A stretch of 64,000 nt of DNA from positions 15,114,501-15,178,500 of the forward strand of contig NC_064442.1 in the NCBI RefSeq assembly GCF_023343835.1, read 5' to 3'. Within the stretch, counting starts at the first letter, position 1; every line of letters starts with the position of its first letter. Below, piece after piece: positions 1 to 12,735 of this stretch. The position numbers and the translations under genes were made by a program. The DNA comes from Lagopus muta. Taxonomy: Eukaryota > Chordata > Aves > Galliformes > Phasianidae. Under the pieces are notes generated by a model, which saw only the letters and a list, made by a program, of their open reading frames with translations, was not told the DNA's origin and made no database searches.

Positions 1-2943
1 GCCTACTGAGAGATTCTTGACTTTTGTTAGTGTTAGAAGACATAGTGCTACCAGATACGCCATTCCAGATCCTGCTTTGTTGCAGAGAACTTGAAAATTA
101 CATATATTTTGCAACAAATAAACCAGTATGGCTGTATCTGTTGCTATCTAATAGATTCAAAATGTCTATACTTAGTATTTCAATATCAGACGCCAGCAAC
201 ATTACAGGAAATACATTACCAAATGCAACAATCTCTGAATGATGAATACCATACTTCAAATGGACTTAGATATTTGAAATAGCTCCAGTAGAGAGATTTG
301 TGAAATAACAGTAATGGCCAAGACTCTACACATATCCATTTACATTGACAGATACACATACACACCTGTGCACAAACATAAATGCTTATATTAATTTATC
401 ACCAGCAGATCTGGTAAATAACTCTTCTATCTAGGTTGCCTAATACTTGCAATATTAAACAGTGCTTGTGATCTCGCTTTTGAAAAGTTCTCACACCTCT
501 ATTGTGTGCAGGAAGCATTTGATATTCAGCCCTCCAGGTGGTGGAGTGCCTTTTCTTTGTCTCACGAAATCCCACTCAGATTTGGCAGAGATATAAAGCG
601 CAGAATCACAGTTTCCCCCCTTCCCCTTGCTTCTGCAAGTGAGTCTGTCAGCTTGCCCAAGCCCCTGCAGCTCCCAACACAGGCCGCTTTTCACCACCAA
701 AGGAACTGCAGCAGTTGATACCGCATTAAATATACCTCCAAGCCTCAAAAAGCAGAAAGAAATGAGCATGCCCTATTCCCTAAACACAGCATTGACTTCT
801 AGCAACCACTGCTTCCCTACTCGAGGCAGCACACAGGGCAGTAGAATCAAAGCTTGGGGGAAGAAGAAAGAAGGTAAGCAGAGAAACCTTAGTTCTATCA
901 CCTCACCTCCCTAAGTAACCATCACTCCTCTTCCATTGCCATACACTGCTTCTTTCCAACTTTGTGTTCTCCTTTCATCTTTTCTGCTTTCTAGGCCTAG
1001 CTGCACCAGAAGGAATAGTTTGCTTGATCTCAGCTTGCTAGCAGAAGCACCAAAAGCAGGTGAAGTTCTGTTTAGCCCTGTGCCCATCTCACGCGCTCAG
1101 GGAAATAACCGATTTTTCCACATTGTTTCTAGATTTGTTGTGCAATAATTTCAAGTAGGTGGCCAGCTCAAGAAAGCACGGACAAATCAGAAGGCCACCT
1201 TGGGAAATCTACAAGATGGAAACAATGATATATCCAGGGAAGCCCAGAGGCCCACCAGCACAAGAGCCTGATGTCTTTGGAGAACATCTTTGCACAGCAT
1301 CTGCATGCAGCTCAGAAAGAGTCCTCAGCCTCCACGTTCCTTTGCTGCACACAGTTGCGATGTCTAAGGACAGTAATAATAAAGCATCTCTGTACAACAG
1401 GTTTTCTCATGTGGAAGATAAAGGACAACCACCCTTTTGCTAATATGAAAAATCAAGGTGTGCAGGTCTATTCAATACATTTCAAGGAATTGTTACTAAC
1501 CAGATGAGTATCAGCTTAGTTTCACACTATTTTTTATTTTGACTTATTCTGATTTTTAATTGGGAAATGGCTTTAAAATCTTCAGAACAACTTAATTACA
1601 AAGTTAAGCACAGATAACCTGTCAGGATAACGTAATTCAGCCCCTTGTGGCTATGCACTGTGATGTAAAGAAACATGAGAGAGAAGCACAGAAATCACAA
1701 CTGTATTTCAATGCTGAAACTTTGATTTCAGTAGATGTAACACCGGTGACAAGAAAGCAAAATAAAAATCAAATGAGTTGCCTTTCCTCAACCAAACTCC
1801 AGACATACTGTCTGCACCCACAAATATATCTGATCTACTTTGTCAGGGCTGCTTAAATTAGATCTGTAACTTCAGGAGCATCCCTGCTGTCCTACCTGGG
1901 GCCGAGTCAGGGGTGAGGAACAGCACATCCTCAGAACTTTGTGCAGAAGGTGAGGCTGCTGGAGCATTTGTACCCGGAGGTGAGAAGCCTTCATCTTCCT
2001 TTATCTTCCTTCTATCACAAGTAACAACATCACTCAAGTGTAAGGTTATTGCATATGCTTTTGTGGACTGATTTCTGTAGCACAGCAAGCTTTAGCTACT
2101 GAGGATGAAAAACAAAGTATATTAATATCTTAACATTTTTCATGTTGCAGTGGCACCAAAACAAAACAAAAAAGGCAGGTACCATTTCAGCCATAACCCA
2201 CACAGATACTTAAATTTTCTCGTTACTTGACTCTGTGGATTTAACTCCAGGGACCTTCCTAAGAGCCTTTTAGTGAAGAGATTTTACATGTTTTTCGAAC
2301 GGAGACCATGGAGAATGATGATAATATTGCCCCTTGAATAAAGGCTACAGTTTAATCACATGAAACATTTCTGGGGGAAAAAAATCGTTCATACCACAGC
2401 TTGTACATTACAGAATCACAAAAGAAAAGGAAACAAATATCAATCCGCACCTCTTTGCTTCAGAAGGACTCAGGATCAGTCTGATCCTCAACGAATTCTG
2501 TAAAGACATTATCTAATTTCTTTATAGCCAGATGGAGTGGTGAGGGATAAGTAGATAGCTGAAACAGTTGCACACATACTGCAGAATAAACACAGACAAA
2601 TGCCAATTACAGGGGTCTGTCATGGACTCCTGCTAAAATCCTTCTTTTTGCTTTTCTTCTCAGTTCTTCTTTTTCTTTTCTCAGTGTCTTCCCGTGGATA
2701 TTCCTGACCTTTCAAAGAGCTGCCTTTTGTCATCTTATGGACATAATCACCTGTCTCTAATCACCTCCCTCTCTCTGAGCGGTACCTTCGATACTTTTGG
2801 CTGCTGCCTGCAAAACTAAAGCAAAGTCTGCTGAGGACTCTTTGTGGAGTTTGGGGAAGGTGGTTAGTAGGGCAGGCAGTCCTTCACAGAGACATCACCC
2901 AACCACCATTTTGAAACAGCTGTCAATAAAAACATACCAGGAT
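1..2943. other. Gene-free stretch, left end
   Basis: I see no protein-coding gene here. All open frames are under 100 codons and resemble nothing I recognise. There is a TATA-like box near 592 and a strong splice-donor-like AAG|GTAAGC at 871-876, which are discussed as a finding. A near-perfect 17-bp palindrome lies at 2472-2488. Composition is ordinary AT-rich vertebrate intergenic DNA. Confidence 0.7.
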
Positions 2944-3506
2944 GTCCTGGTATCAGCTGGGACAGAGTTGCTTTTCTCTTCATAGTGCCGGGTATGATGC
3001 TAGGCTTTAGCTTTAGGAGAAAACCAGTGCTGATAACACTCTGATGTTTCAGCTGTTGCTGAGCAGGGCTGCACAGAGCCAAGGACGTTTCGGCTCCTCA
3101 TACTGTACTGCCTAACCAGGCCAGGGGGCACAAGGAGCTGCAAGGAGACAGAGCCAGGACAGCTGACCCAACTAGCCAAGGGGATGCCCTATGGCATGGG
3201 ACATCATGCAGAGAAAATACTGAAAAACTGTGGGGCAGCCACTGCTCAGGGACTGGCTGGGTATCCATCAGCAGGTGGGGAGCAACTGTAATACGCATCA
3301 CTTGTTTGTGAGTATACATTATTATCATTACTGTTATTGTTTTCATTTGCTATTCCTTTTCTGTCTTAGTAAATAGTTTTTATCTCAACCCACCCCCAAG
3401 CTCAACTTTTTTTTTTTTTTTTCCCCTCCAATTCTCACCCCCCATCCCACAAGGAAGGGGCAATGAGTAACTGCATGGTGCTGAGCTGCTGCTAGATGAA
3501 ACCACA
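2944..3506 (+). mobile_element. Solo LTR of an avian endogenous retrovirus (ERVL-like)
   Basis: The stretch starts TGTCCTGGTATCAGCTGGGA and ends in ...AAACCACA, so it has the TG...CA ends of a retroviral LTR and a full LTR length (about 563 bp). Internal landmarks that I recognise from a widespread bird LTR family are GCTGATAACACTCTGATGTT, then GGACAGCTGACCCAAC followed by GCCAAGGGGATGCC, then TTTTTATCTCAACCCAC, then a pyrimidine run and CCCCATCCCACAAGG. The U3-to-U5 order is intact, so the orientation is +. No gag, pol or env sequence flanks it, which means a solo LTR left by recombination. The flanks AGGAT (2939-2943) and AGGCA (3507-3511) match at 3 of 5 bases, compatible with a decayed 5-bp target duplication. 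A 15-T run at about 3407-3421 is a local expansion. The ERVL class assignment is from memory of the family and is less certain than the LTR call. Confidence 0.8.
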
Positions 3507-6237
3507 AGGCAGGCAATGTCTGGATGAAGAACATCCCCAGAAGCATTGACACTATGTTGAAAACACTGTTATGGTAACCAGGCTTTCCTAAGGCATCCTT
3601 CCTTTTCTGGGAGAACTCCATGAAGGGTAGGCTGGGCAAGGTCACCAGAACAATTTGCCTGGCTAAACTAATGGGGCCACTGATGCAGTATTGGTTCCAC
3701 AGCACCAGATTGAAATCTGTGCCCCCAGCACAATACCTGGACAATTCCAAGATCCACAGCGCATGGATCTCCACAAAAGACCATAACCTCTAAACTGTAA
3801 TTTTAAACCAGCTTTTTCTCCACCTGTTTTCTGTTTGCGCTGAAATTTCTCTCCATCAGCTATAGGCAGTGAATCTTCCTTTAGAACATGGCAATATTTA
3901 TTGACTGTATTCTTCGTTCACATCTGTCAGACATGGGAAGTCACCACTGCTTTACAAGACTATCAGTTTTAAGTAACGCCATTCATCACAAAATGGAATA
4001 GTGTGAGCAACATTTCCTCAACTGCAATGAATTATACAAGGGTCAGCAAGCTGGAGTCGCGGTTGGCAACACAAACATTGGCCTCAGGTAGCAAACCCAT
4101 CTTTCCAGCTGTTCTCATCCATATGGGCTCAATGAACTGCAGAGAGTACAGGCCTCTGCTTATTGAGAGTATCTGCTGGAACTATTTCATCTAACCAGCA
4201 TCATAAAACAACTATGAGGTAAGGTGAATGCCATTCATCTAAAGCTCATCTGGTAGCCAACTGCTGACAGAGGGAAAAATAGAGATGGCAAAGAAGCAGA
4301 CAGATGTGACCAGGAAATGCAGGTGTTCCTGAATTTCAAATCCCAAAGATTAAAACCACAAGGAACAATACACCTGCAGTTCACAAACATCTGGTCACCC
4401 CAACAGTAGCTATACTTCCTGACAAACAGTTTTCAGGATTCCTTACTGCGTTCCCTCACTAACATAATGCCCTTTAATGCACGTGCTGTCAAGTGGATTT
4501 GTTTGGCAGCAACACAATTGCCCCCACTTTTTTTTTTGCCTATTTATGTACTTGGTCTTGTGCACAAAACTATTCCATGAATAAACAGACATTTCACCAG
4601 AGCCCTTACTGTCTGTACATGGCACACAGAAGGCTCTACAATTCTGCCTTTTGACACATGCCAGCACTCCAAGATTTTACTTCTAGCAATGGGTTCTGAG
4701 ATAGATTAGATTTAAAAATACATTTATCTAGATGGCATTGTTAACACCACGAGCCTTGCTTTCCTCCTCACTTTTGTTACTGTAATCAGACTCTTAGCAG
4801 TTTTCTATATAAAATAGTAATTGTGCAAACAATCAACCAAAAATGCCCGAAGTCCTACTGAATTGACAGATGCTGGCTACAAAAATGCTACAGATCTGGC
4901 ACTCTCCCCCCTTCCCAACCCCCCAACCCTACCTCCTCCCCCCCCCCCCCCAAAAAAAAAGCCTGGCAATAGAAATGTCAAAGCCTCAAAAGTCACTTGA
5001 TCACACAGTGATCATTTTTGAGCAACACCATTGACCCAGTTTGCTTTGCCCACCTGTAACACTATGAATTATTCAAAGATGGATCTTCCAGAGCCCTTAT
5101 CCTTCCAGTTCAGGACTGGACTAAATAATGGAGCTAGGCAACTGTTCCATCTAATCACATTTCATTTGGAAACTAAATTACCTTGTTATTACATAAATCA
5201 CACAAATACCCCCAAATACAAAGACACTGTACCAATAGATTTTAGCACAGAAACAAAAAATAAGATGCTGGTTTCACAACTGTAGATATATAATATTTCA
5301 TTCCCTAAGATGTTTCCTAGGATGAATTAAAATATGTAAATATATGTTAACAATAACTCATAATATTTTAATAAAGTCTTTTTATTTCTCTTGCCTTCTT
5401 AGAAGTGCAGTCCCAGGTGTCCTTAGGGTTGTGGGTGTTTTGTTTTTACACTTTAAGGACACACAAGGTTATACACTTGATAAGCAAGGAAGCACAACTA
5501 TTGATATATAATGCAGATAATGATGCCAGGCATCCTTTGTCTGGTATCATTCCCAGTTTTTGCTGGGAGCACTGTTCATCAACAAAGTGACTTGGTATCA
5601 AGAAGGGGATTCACATTTTTCAAGTTTTCTGCCAGCCAGCTATTCTGGGAAAGAAAAAAAGTATTTTGATTTTTTCTCTAGTGGAAGATTAAACAGGAGG
5701 AGTTCTTACTGTTGTCAAATTCTGCATTAGTAAATGGAATTGAATCACTCTACCCAAGACTCACGTCTCAAGTGAACATTCTCACTGAAAATGCATCCCC
5801 AGAGACATTTTCCTCCACATGGTCCTTATGCCTGTTCAGGCTGTGAAAGTTTGTCAAGCTTAAGGTGACCCTCTTTTGAAAATAAAGAACAGGGATACTT
5901 TTGTGATTGAAGTTCTATAGTGGTACTTCATAGCAGCTATATAAGAGGCATTTTTTAATGCTGCCAGTTTCATGAGGGGCAGGATACTGGCACGGGTGGG
6001 AGGCAATCCTCCTTCCTGGAACAGAAAAAGCTTTCCCACAGCAAAGCAGCACAATCAAGTCACCACACATCCAGTGCTTCACATTTAGCTTTTAACCTGA
6101 GCAGATGTTTGCTACTCTCCCTACACAGTAGCTCACCCCATTACACTGCACAAAAAGTTTTGCCCCTTCCGCTCCTATTCAGGTGTCTCAAATGGTATCT
6201 TGAAGAGGCAGCGAGAAGGACAGAATAGCAGACATTA
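3507..6237. other. Gene-free stretch
   Basis: No recognisable gene or transposon. Open frames are short and unrelated to known proteins. It holds the C-run/A-run at 4938-4960 and otherwise AT-rich unique-looking sequence. Confidence 0.65.
4938..4960. repeat. C14-A9 homopolymer tract
   Basis: Fourteen consecutive C followed directly by nine A, preceded by about 35 bases of C-rich sequence. This is a simple repeat and is probably length-variable. Confidence 0.95.
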
Positions 6238-6393
6238 GGAGGTTGTGGATGCCCCATCCCTGGAGGCATTCAAGGCCTGGATGTGGCTCTGGGCAGCCTG
6301 GTCTGGTGGTTGGTGACCCTGCACACAGCAGGGGGTTGAAACCAGATGAGCATTGTGGTGCTTTGCAACCCAGGCCATTCTATGATTCTATGA
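6238..6393 (+). mobile_element. CR1 LINE 3' fragment
   Basis: This reads GGAGGTTGTGGATGCCCCAT then CCCTGGAGGCATTCAAGGCC, the standard end of the CR1 reverse-transcriptase frame and its 3'UTR. It finishes with the CR1 hallmark, two copies of ATTCTATG (6378-6393). Only the last 156 bp survive, typical 5' truncation of CR1. The same segment recurs in the larger copy at 45376 on the other strand, which supports the call. Confidence 0.9.
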
Positions 6394-7402
6394 AAACAAG
6401 AAAAATACCACGGTCACAAAGGCTAAGAGCTAGGTGGTAAGCACAACAAGCTCCGGGGTCATGCCACACATCTCTTTCCCTTCCTTGCCTTCACACCCTG
6501 CAAACAGAAGCAGATAACTAAGGTTCAGTCTTTGACAGGCTCTGCCCAATCACCTGAATGTGGAGAGATGGACCCAAACATCATATTTATTTTCTTTTTG
6601 CTTCAAATCACTCACTTTACTCCATCTGAATCCCAAACCATATGTTCTGAAATAACATAATAATGTTTTTCTACCCCTCCACCCCCCCCCTTTATTTTTT
6701 TTTTAGGATCCATCCCACAATGGAAAATATTTACACTTAAACATAAGTGAGAGCACGTGAAAGATGCTATTACTGAACAGTGACATTTCATGCTTCCCCC
6801 CCTTACAATTAAGCAAAAGTTTTGAAATGGTAGCATCTGTAGTACGCACAACGAAACCCAGGAAAACTTTAAATAGGCATTCTAAGGTTTTCTTAAGCAT
6901 GCCTATTACAATCATTATATGTGTATTTTGGTTTTGTTTTTACAAAATTCCCATAGATTAGTGTTCAGTGTGCCACATTCAATATGTATTCACAGTATGC
7001 ATGCATCTACTGAACCTGCACAGCAGGATCAGGGTCCAAACCATAACTAGATAGGCTGCACGTTCATTGAAAAAACACCTAAAGCACAAAACACATACAC
7101 ATTTCCCCAAGCCACACTGTGTCACAGACTTCAAGGGCCATTCTACCTTTACTTTCCACAAGGAGCTCTCATTGAAGTCAGTAGGAGTGCTGCACACAGT
7201 GCTGCTGTCAGACCCGTGCCTGAACAGAAATAATGCCTTGAAAATATGCCCTGAAGTTGAACTCCAAGCTCCATGAGACAAATAGGTAGGGAATTAATCC
7301 CAGAGCCAAGCATTCCTTTCCTCACTGCAGTGTCTTGTCCCCAGCCTCCTTTCAGTAAGAGGGGTGGCAGTCAGCTGCACTGCCTGCTGCTATGCCATTT
7401 GA
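6394..7402. other. Gene-free stretch between two CR1 tails
   Basis: No gene is visible. It contains a C-rich then T-rich tract near 6675-6703. CATTGAAGTCAGTAGGAGT near 7171 is a possible scrap of an ancient amniote repeat. The rest is unassigned. Confidence 0.6.
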
Positions 7403-7630
7403 AACCATAGACTGGTTTAGGTTGAAGGGGACCTTAAAGCCCATCCAGTTGCAGCCCCCCCTGCCGTGGCCTGGTTCCACCCACCAGATCAGCTGCCCAG
7501 GGCCCCATCCAGCCCGGCTTTGAATGCCTCCAGAGATGGGGCATTCACAGCTTCTCTGGACAATCTATTCCAGTGCCTGCCTCACCATTTTCTGAATAAA
7601 GAATTTCTTCCTAACATCTCACCTCAACAC
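7403..7630 (-). mobile_element. CR1 LINE 3' fragment, reverse orientation
   Basis: Read on the + strand it begins AACCATAGACTGGTTTAGGT, the reverse complement of a degraded CR1 3' end, and continues through GATCAGCTGCCCAGGGCC and TGCCTCCAGAGATGGGGCAT to CTGAATAAAGAATTTCTTCC. The order matches the 45376 copy base for base in many places. About 230 bp remain and the terminal 8-mer repeats are eroded, so the copy is old. Confidence 0.9.
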
Positions 7631-9596
7631 AGGGAGAGTCACTGAATCCTATATGGTACCGAACATCTCCCAAGTCTGACTAACTGGCAAACACTGGCAG
7701 CCCAAAAGCCTTTACGTGAGCTGAGAGCATCATTGCTTAAGGCATGCAGGATCAGCTTGAATGAGGAAACAATACTGCTTTTTCTCCTATCTTCAAAGGA
7801 TCTGGAGCTCTTTGGAGCAGTTACCTGTTTTAGACGAACTGACTCTTCCTCAACATACATGCTTTTTAAAGTTGTGGTAACATGCAAAATATTTTCCAAC
7901 TATGCTGACAGTTGGGTAAGAATACTTTTGCTAATGAACAAAGTCCAAAAAAATATCACAAAAGAAGGACGTAACATTTATGGAGGAATTCTTTCTGAGG
8001 TAAGCTTGTCTGATTTGTCCATTGGTACCAGATAGCCTGATTAAGCTACTACCCCGCCTACAAACCTTGTCCTCCCACAGCGCTCAGCTCACCACACTTA
8101 CAGCTAAACTCCTGTATCCAATTTTATTTTTCCTGTTCTTCCCTTAGTGCAAAGGAAGCGAAACTCCTAAACAGACTGAAAACGTACAAAGGCCAATTGG
8201 GAACATTACACCATTTAAGACAATGCTAACCAAACGTTTTCATCACTGGGATTAAATTTAAGCAAGTCATTTATCAGATGAACTGATCAAGAACAAGTCA
8301 AGTTGCCTTCATGACTTGGGGCTCAAATAAGCACTTCATGAAAATCTGTTTGTGTATTTCCATTCCTCCCTTTCTGTGGTCAACTTGGGTTACTTCTCTT
8401 GCAAAGAGGGGTGACCTGCATGTGGCAGCCTGACAAATGCCAAGATAAAGGCCATCCAAGTGATGGGTTTGTAAAACAACCAAAGCTGTGCAGATGTGCA
8501 GGGATCCCTTCCTGAACACATCAGACTAGTTCTGCCTCACGCTCTCAGCACAGCGCAGATTTTGAGAGGTGCATCGATGCACAGGATCCATCATAACCTA
8601 GATATTTTGTCTGCATTCAGAAGCATTACTATAACACCCGACTGAAGTGCCTACATTTAATTAACAAAATGATCCTTTAAGCACCACAGAAGGCCTCGGA
8701 GATCAGTTTAAATAGCTTCATTCTACTTTCAGTCCCTCGGCTTTTTAGGGCTACATTATATCCTTGTCAACACGATGGTGGTCCCCCTTGCCGGATGAAG
8801 AAGGCATGTGCTGAAGCCCAGCCTGGCAGCTCTGTACAATAGGAACAGAATGTAGATGGCTGAGGTGAAGGCTGGAGGAGGAGGACAGGCAGCTTTTAAT
8901 GTGCCGTGAAGCCCAGGCCACACATGCAGGTCTAGACAATGCCAGTGGGAAGACTGCAGCCTCTTCAGCCCTCTCAGCTAATCAGCTCCTGCCATTCAGG
9001 CCCTCCGGACTGCGCTGCCGATATAAAGGGGGCTGAGGATTGAAGGATTCAGGATTACTGAACAAGCCCAGCAGCCACAAAGCCTCGCCCAGCACAATCC
9101 TCAGACGGCTGCTTCCACACCCCAAAGTGAAAAATCGCAGTGCTCAAAAACCTGACAATGAAGAAAATACGCTCAACTAGCATAATTCATTAATATCAAA
9201 ACATGCTTAACAAAACTCATTTTAGTGCTGCTAAATGTTAATATCTCCCAAGGTCCTTTCTTTCCCTATTTACTTGCTCCTTTTCTCTTTTGCAGGAGGT
9301 TCTCACGGAAAAGCACTTTTCACTCTAACAAGGTCTCTCTTTGGAACAGCATCTTTAAATTATTTAAATACCCATCTGGTAAACAATGTGGTATTTTTAA
9401 CAATAAGGTGAAAATCTTGTCACTTTCTGAACTAATCCCTAAGGAATTGTTGAAATCTGCAGTTGGGTTTATTGTTTAATTGATAACAAGGAGTGCTTGA
9501 GGAACTCTGTGCATTGCGACTCGATGATTAAAAACAAACTGGTAAGTATCAAATCCTACAGGGAAAAGAAGGCCTGCATACTCCCCTCCCTTCCTT

Positions 9597-9613
9597 CCCC
9601 CCCCCCCCCCCCC
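9597..9613. repeat. Poly-C tract (17 C)
   Basis: Seventeen consecutive C, preceded by pyrimidine-rich sequence and followed by ATACACACTCACAC. A poly-A tract follows about 70 bp later. Confidence 0.95.
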
Positions 9614-9683
9614 ATACACACTCACAGAGTAACTGTTAAATATACACAAAAGTGCTTTTTCCATTGACTAAATGTGAAAGGGG

Positions 9684-9699
9684 AAAAAAAAAAAAAAAA
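9684..9699. repeat. Poly-A tract (16 A)
   Basis: Sixteen consecutive A after GGGG. Nothing gene-like precedes it, so it is not an obvious retrocopy tail. Confidence 0.95.
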
Positions 9700-12679
9700 G
9701 CTCATGTCAGAAATAAGACCACACCTGCATTTTAATAGTATCTGCATAATATTCCTTCACATTACAAAAACAAAACAAAAACAAACAAAAGAAAACCACT
9801 CACTCTTCACAAGAGCCACCCATAACAACCACCATTTTAACCATGTCTGTCAAGGCAAAACCTGGGAATATTCACACACACCCGTATCAATAGCTGAGTG
9901 CTCCTCCTGGAGCTCCTGGGATGCTGCAGCTTAGCACCCCACGAAGCAGTGATGGTGAAGAAGCACTTCCACCATAAGTAATCCCCCTGTGTAGACATAT
10001 TTGCCAAAGGACTGCGCTCACAAATTATTGACACCCTTCAGCAGTGACCTCCTGGCAATGAGGCGATCTCTCAAGCAGTGGAGTGGTTCACTCCAGGTGA
10101 GACAGCTGTCTCTGCCATGCAGCAAGGAACTGCAGCTCCCTGCCCAACTGCTCTTACGATGCCCAGCACTGCCTGCATCTGCACATCCATAAGCAAAGCT
10201 CCCCTCCCTGCCCTACTGAAGCCTGCAGCAACCTTCAGAAAGATGAAGAATCATTTTGCCCTCCCTTCCCAACAATATCTTTTAACTGGAAACACAGGTT
10301 GCCATAGAAGGCACAGAAATTTGACAAGAGACAGCAGGAAGAGCTGCAGAGACAGAATGGCTGTTTGCCAGCTTGGGTACCGCAATCACAAAGATGACAG
10401 CAACTTATTTCTGTAGGAAAGATGTCGGTTAGAGCTCTCAGAGACAATAGCTTTGCTCCTTCTCTGCGCAGGCATATGTTCACTTCTGACAGACCTGATT
10501 TAAAACTTCTCGCTGTCATGGCAGTGTTGGTAAAAGCCTTAACCATAGTTTTTATGATGCTATTAAGTTTTTGTCATTTGTGGGTTTTGCAGTATATGAA
10601 TACTATAGATGCCACCTTAATTAAAAGGTCTTGTCATCCTGTGCAATTAAAAAGAGAAAATGTACTCTCCTATGAATAGCCAGGAACAAATTGAGCGAGC
10701 TGCATTATACACGCTAAGTACACAGCAATTTTGTGCCTCTTCCTGTACCACATATATCCTCCAACATTTAGTACTTCCTAATAACCCTGTTACAATGTTT
10801 TATGTATAATTGACTTGCAGAGTACTAGTGCCACGACATCTCTGGCCATTAATGACAACTAACTTAAACAAAGTTCTACTTTGCAAATACCTACAAACTT
10901 GACATACGCGGAGCGCACAAGGAAAACTGTTTTCTCTTAGGATTTTCCATGTACAAATGCTTCGTAAAAAGGCTGGCCATTCTGTCTTGGTGGAAAGAAT
11001 CTTTTAAAGACAGTCTCTTCCCACACGAAGGACACATAAGATGAAAACCACTAAAACCAACTTTAATACCAGGGCATCTATTTAATTGGAGAGCATATGC
11101 ATATAAAGTAGACTGCATAGAGCACTCATAGTCTATATGTAAAAATGTACTTGACCAGCTCACTGCAGTGCATTCCAGCAGATGGTTATCAGCAGGTGTC
11201 TCCACTTGTGAAGGTGAATGTGTTTGCAGTCCACGAGTCTGGCTCATTCTTTCCATCTTGACTCCACCTCAAGGTCTTTCAGGACAACCAGGCAGCAGGT
11301 GACTGGCTGTCTGGGGGTCTGTGCCCAGAGAAGGACCGCCCTCAGGAACCACTATCAACTTCCGACAGTGAGAAAAGGGTATCCTGCATCTGCTTTCCAC
11401 TTATACCCTCAGTTCTCAGGGCTTTATATAGATAGGGCAGCAGGAAAGTCAGACACAGCTCCTCAGGCCAGTTGGACTGCAGCACCCAGTTCAAGCTATC
11501 TTACCCACACAAGTGGCAGGTAGGCACTGACCAGTGCTGTGTGAAGTAGAAGGGCAACGGATCACGTTATCTTCTTCAGTGAAACCCAGACTTCACTTAG
11601 ACCTTTTTGCCATCCCTGCAATATAATCACAGGATAATTTGTATTTCTTGAGATGACAGAGACGAAACTTGCAGGAATTTTGATAGACACTGCTGTAGGT
11701 CTAAGAAGCACAGCTATTGTCCCTGGGTCATAAAAATCTGAACATATACCCACGCAGAGGTCCCATACAATTCATCAGTGAGTGACATAGACCATTACCA
11801 TTTATAAAATATACCAGTCCCACTGATGTCAACAGCAGAACCTTCTGCTTTGGGACTTTCATTTAAGTGATAAATCTTCATTTGCACAGAGATCTTATTC
11901 ACTGAAGTGCTGGGTAAATTAGGCTCATGGGTACAGGCAAGACATTTTATCTCAGAAGTCTTTCCCATCTGCAAAGGTGACAAAAGCATGGAAAACACTT
12001 TTTTCCCTTTGCCTTGCAGATAAATATAACCATCTGTTCAGAGAGCTGACACCCACCACCATCTAAACAAGTACCACGATGGATTTGAGGGTAGCATAAG
12101 ACAGCCTGAGCTGGGGGGGTTGGAAAGATTATCAGCAGAACACACGATGCTCTCATCTCTCTGTCAGGGGATGTTCTTTTCCTTCCTTCCTTGGTGCTGT
12201 GACTCACCCAGGAGTTCCCCACACAGCTGCTCTAGCTTCTGGGGAGATCTTCACAACCTGCACAGAGGCTCCTGGCTTGCTGCCTTGTCCCTGAAGTGCC
12301 CAGTGCTCCCCTGCAGAAGGAAAATCTAAAGCTGCTCCTTGAAAGAAGCTTTTCCTCTTACATCCATGCCAGCAGCCGCCTTTGGGGCCTAGAGGACCCC
12401 AAGCACCTGTTTTCTGGCTTCGATGAGCCTGCAGCATCTGCTTTGAAGTGATGCAGGTTTGGGGAGTGTCCTGGGGCACTTCTAAGCTACACAGACAAGT
12501 AACAACTGCTGCAGCTTAGACAAGCATATGCTCCAGAGAAAGAGACACATTCCAGACGAGGAACAGGCCCAGCAAAGCAAAGGGGAAAGGTTTTGGAAGG
12601 AACTGAAGGAATGCTGAGGATGTGGAAAGCTACAAAGCAAAAAGAAACAGTCCTAATGTCAGTGATAGCACTAACTATC

Positions 12680-12735
12680 CAACAGCAAGTTAATTAACAT
12701 TCCTATTAACAAGCTATTGGCCAATCAGAGTGAAT
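12680..12735. promoter_or_regulatory. Candidate element: palindromic GTTAATTAAC plus CCAAT box
   Basis: A 10-bp palindrome GTTAATTAAC (12689-12698) is followed by CTATTAACAAGC and a textbook NF-Y type CCAAT box, GGCCAATCAG (12719-12728). The combination within 40 bp looks like a promoter or enhancer core. No gene starts nearby and conservation is untested. Confidence 0.3.

Noticed and set aside
3385-3774. 129-codon minus-strand frame.
   Set aside because: Overlaps the antisense of the LTR's right end and unique flank. Not a retroviral gene.
7130-7240. Scrap of an ancient repeat (CATTGAAGTCAGTAGGAGT).
   Set aside because: Only about 20 bp resemble the family. Too short to annotate without a library search.
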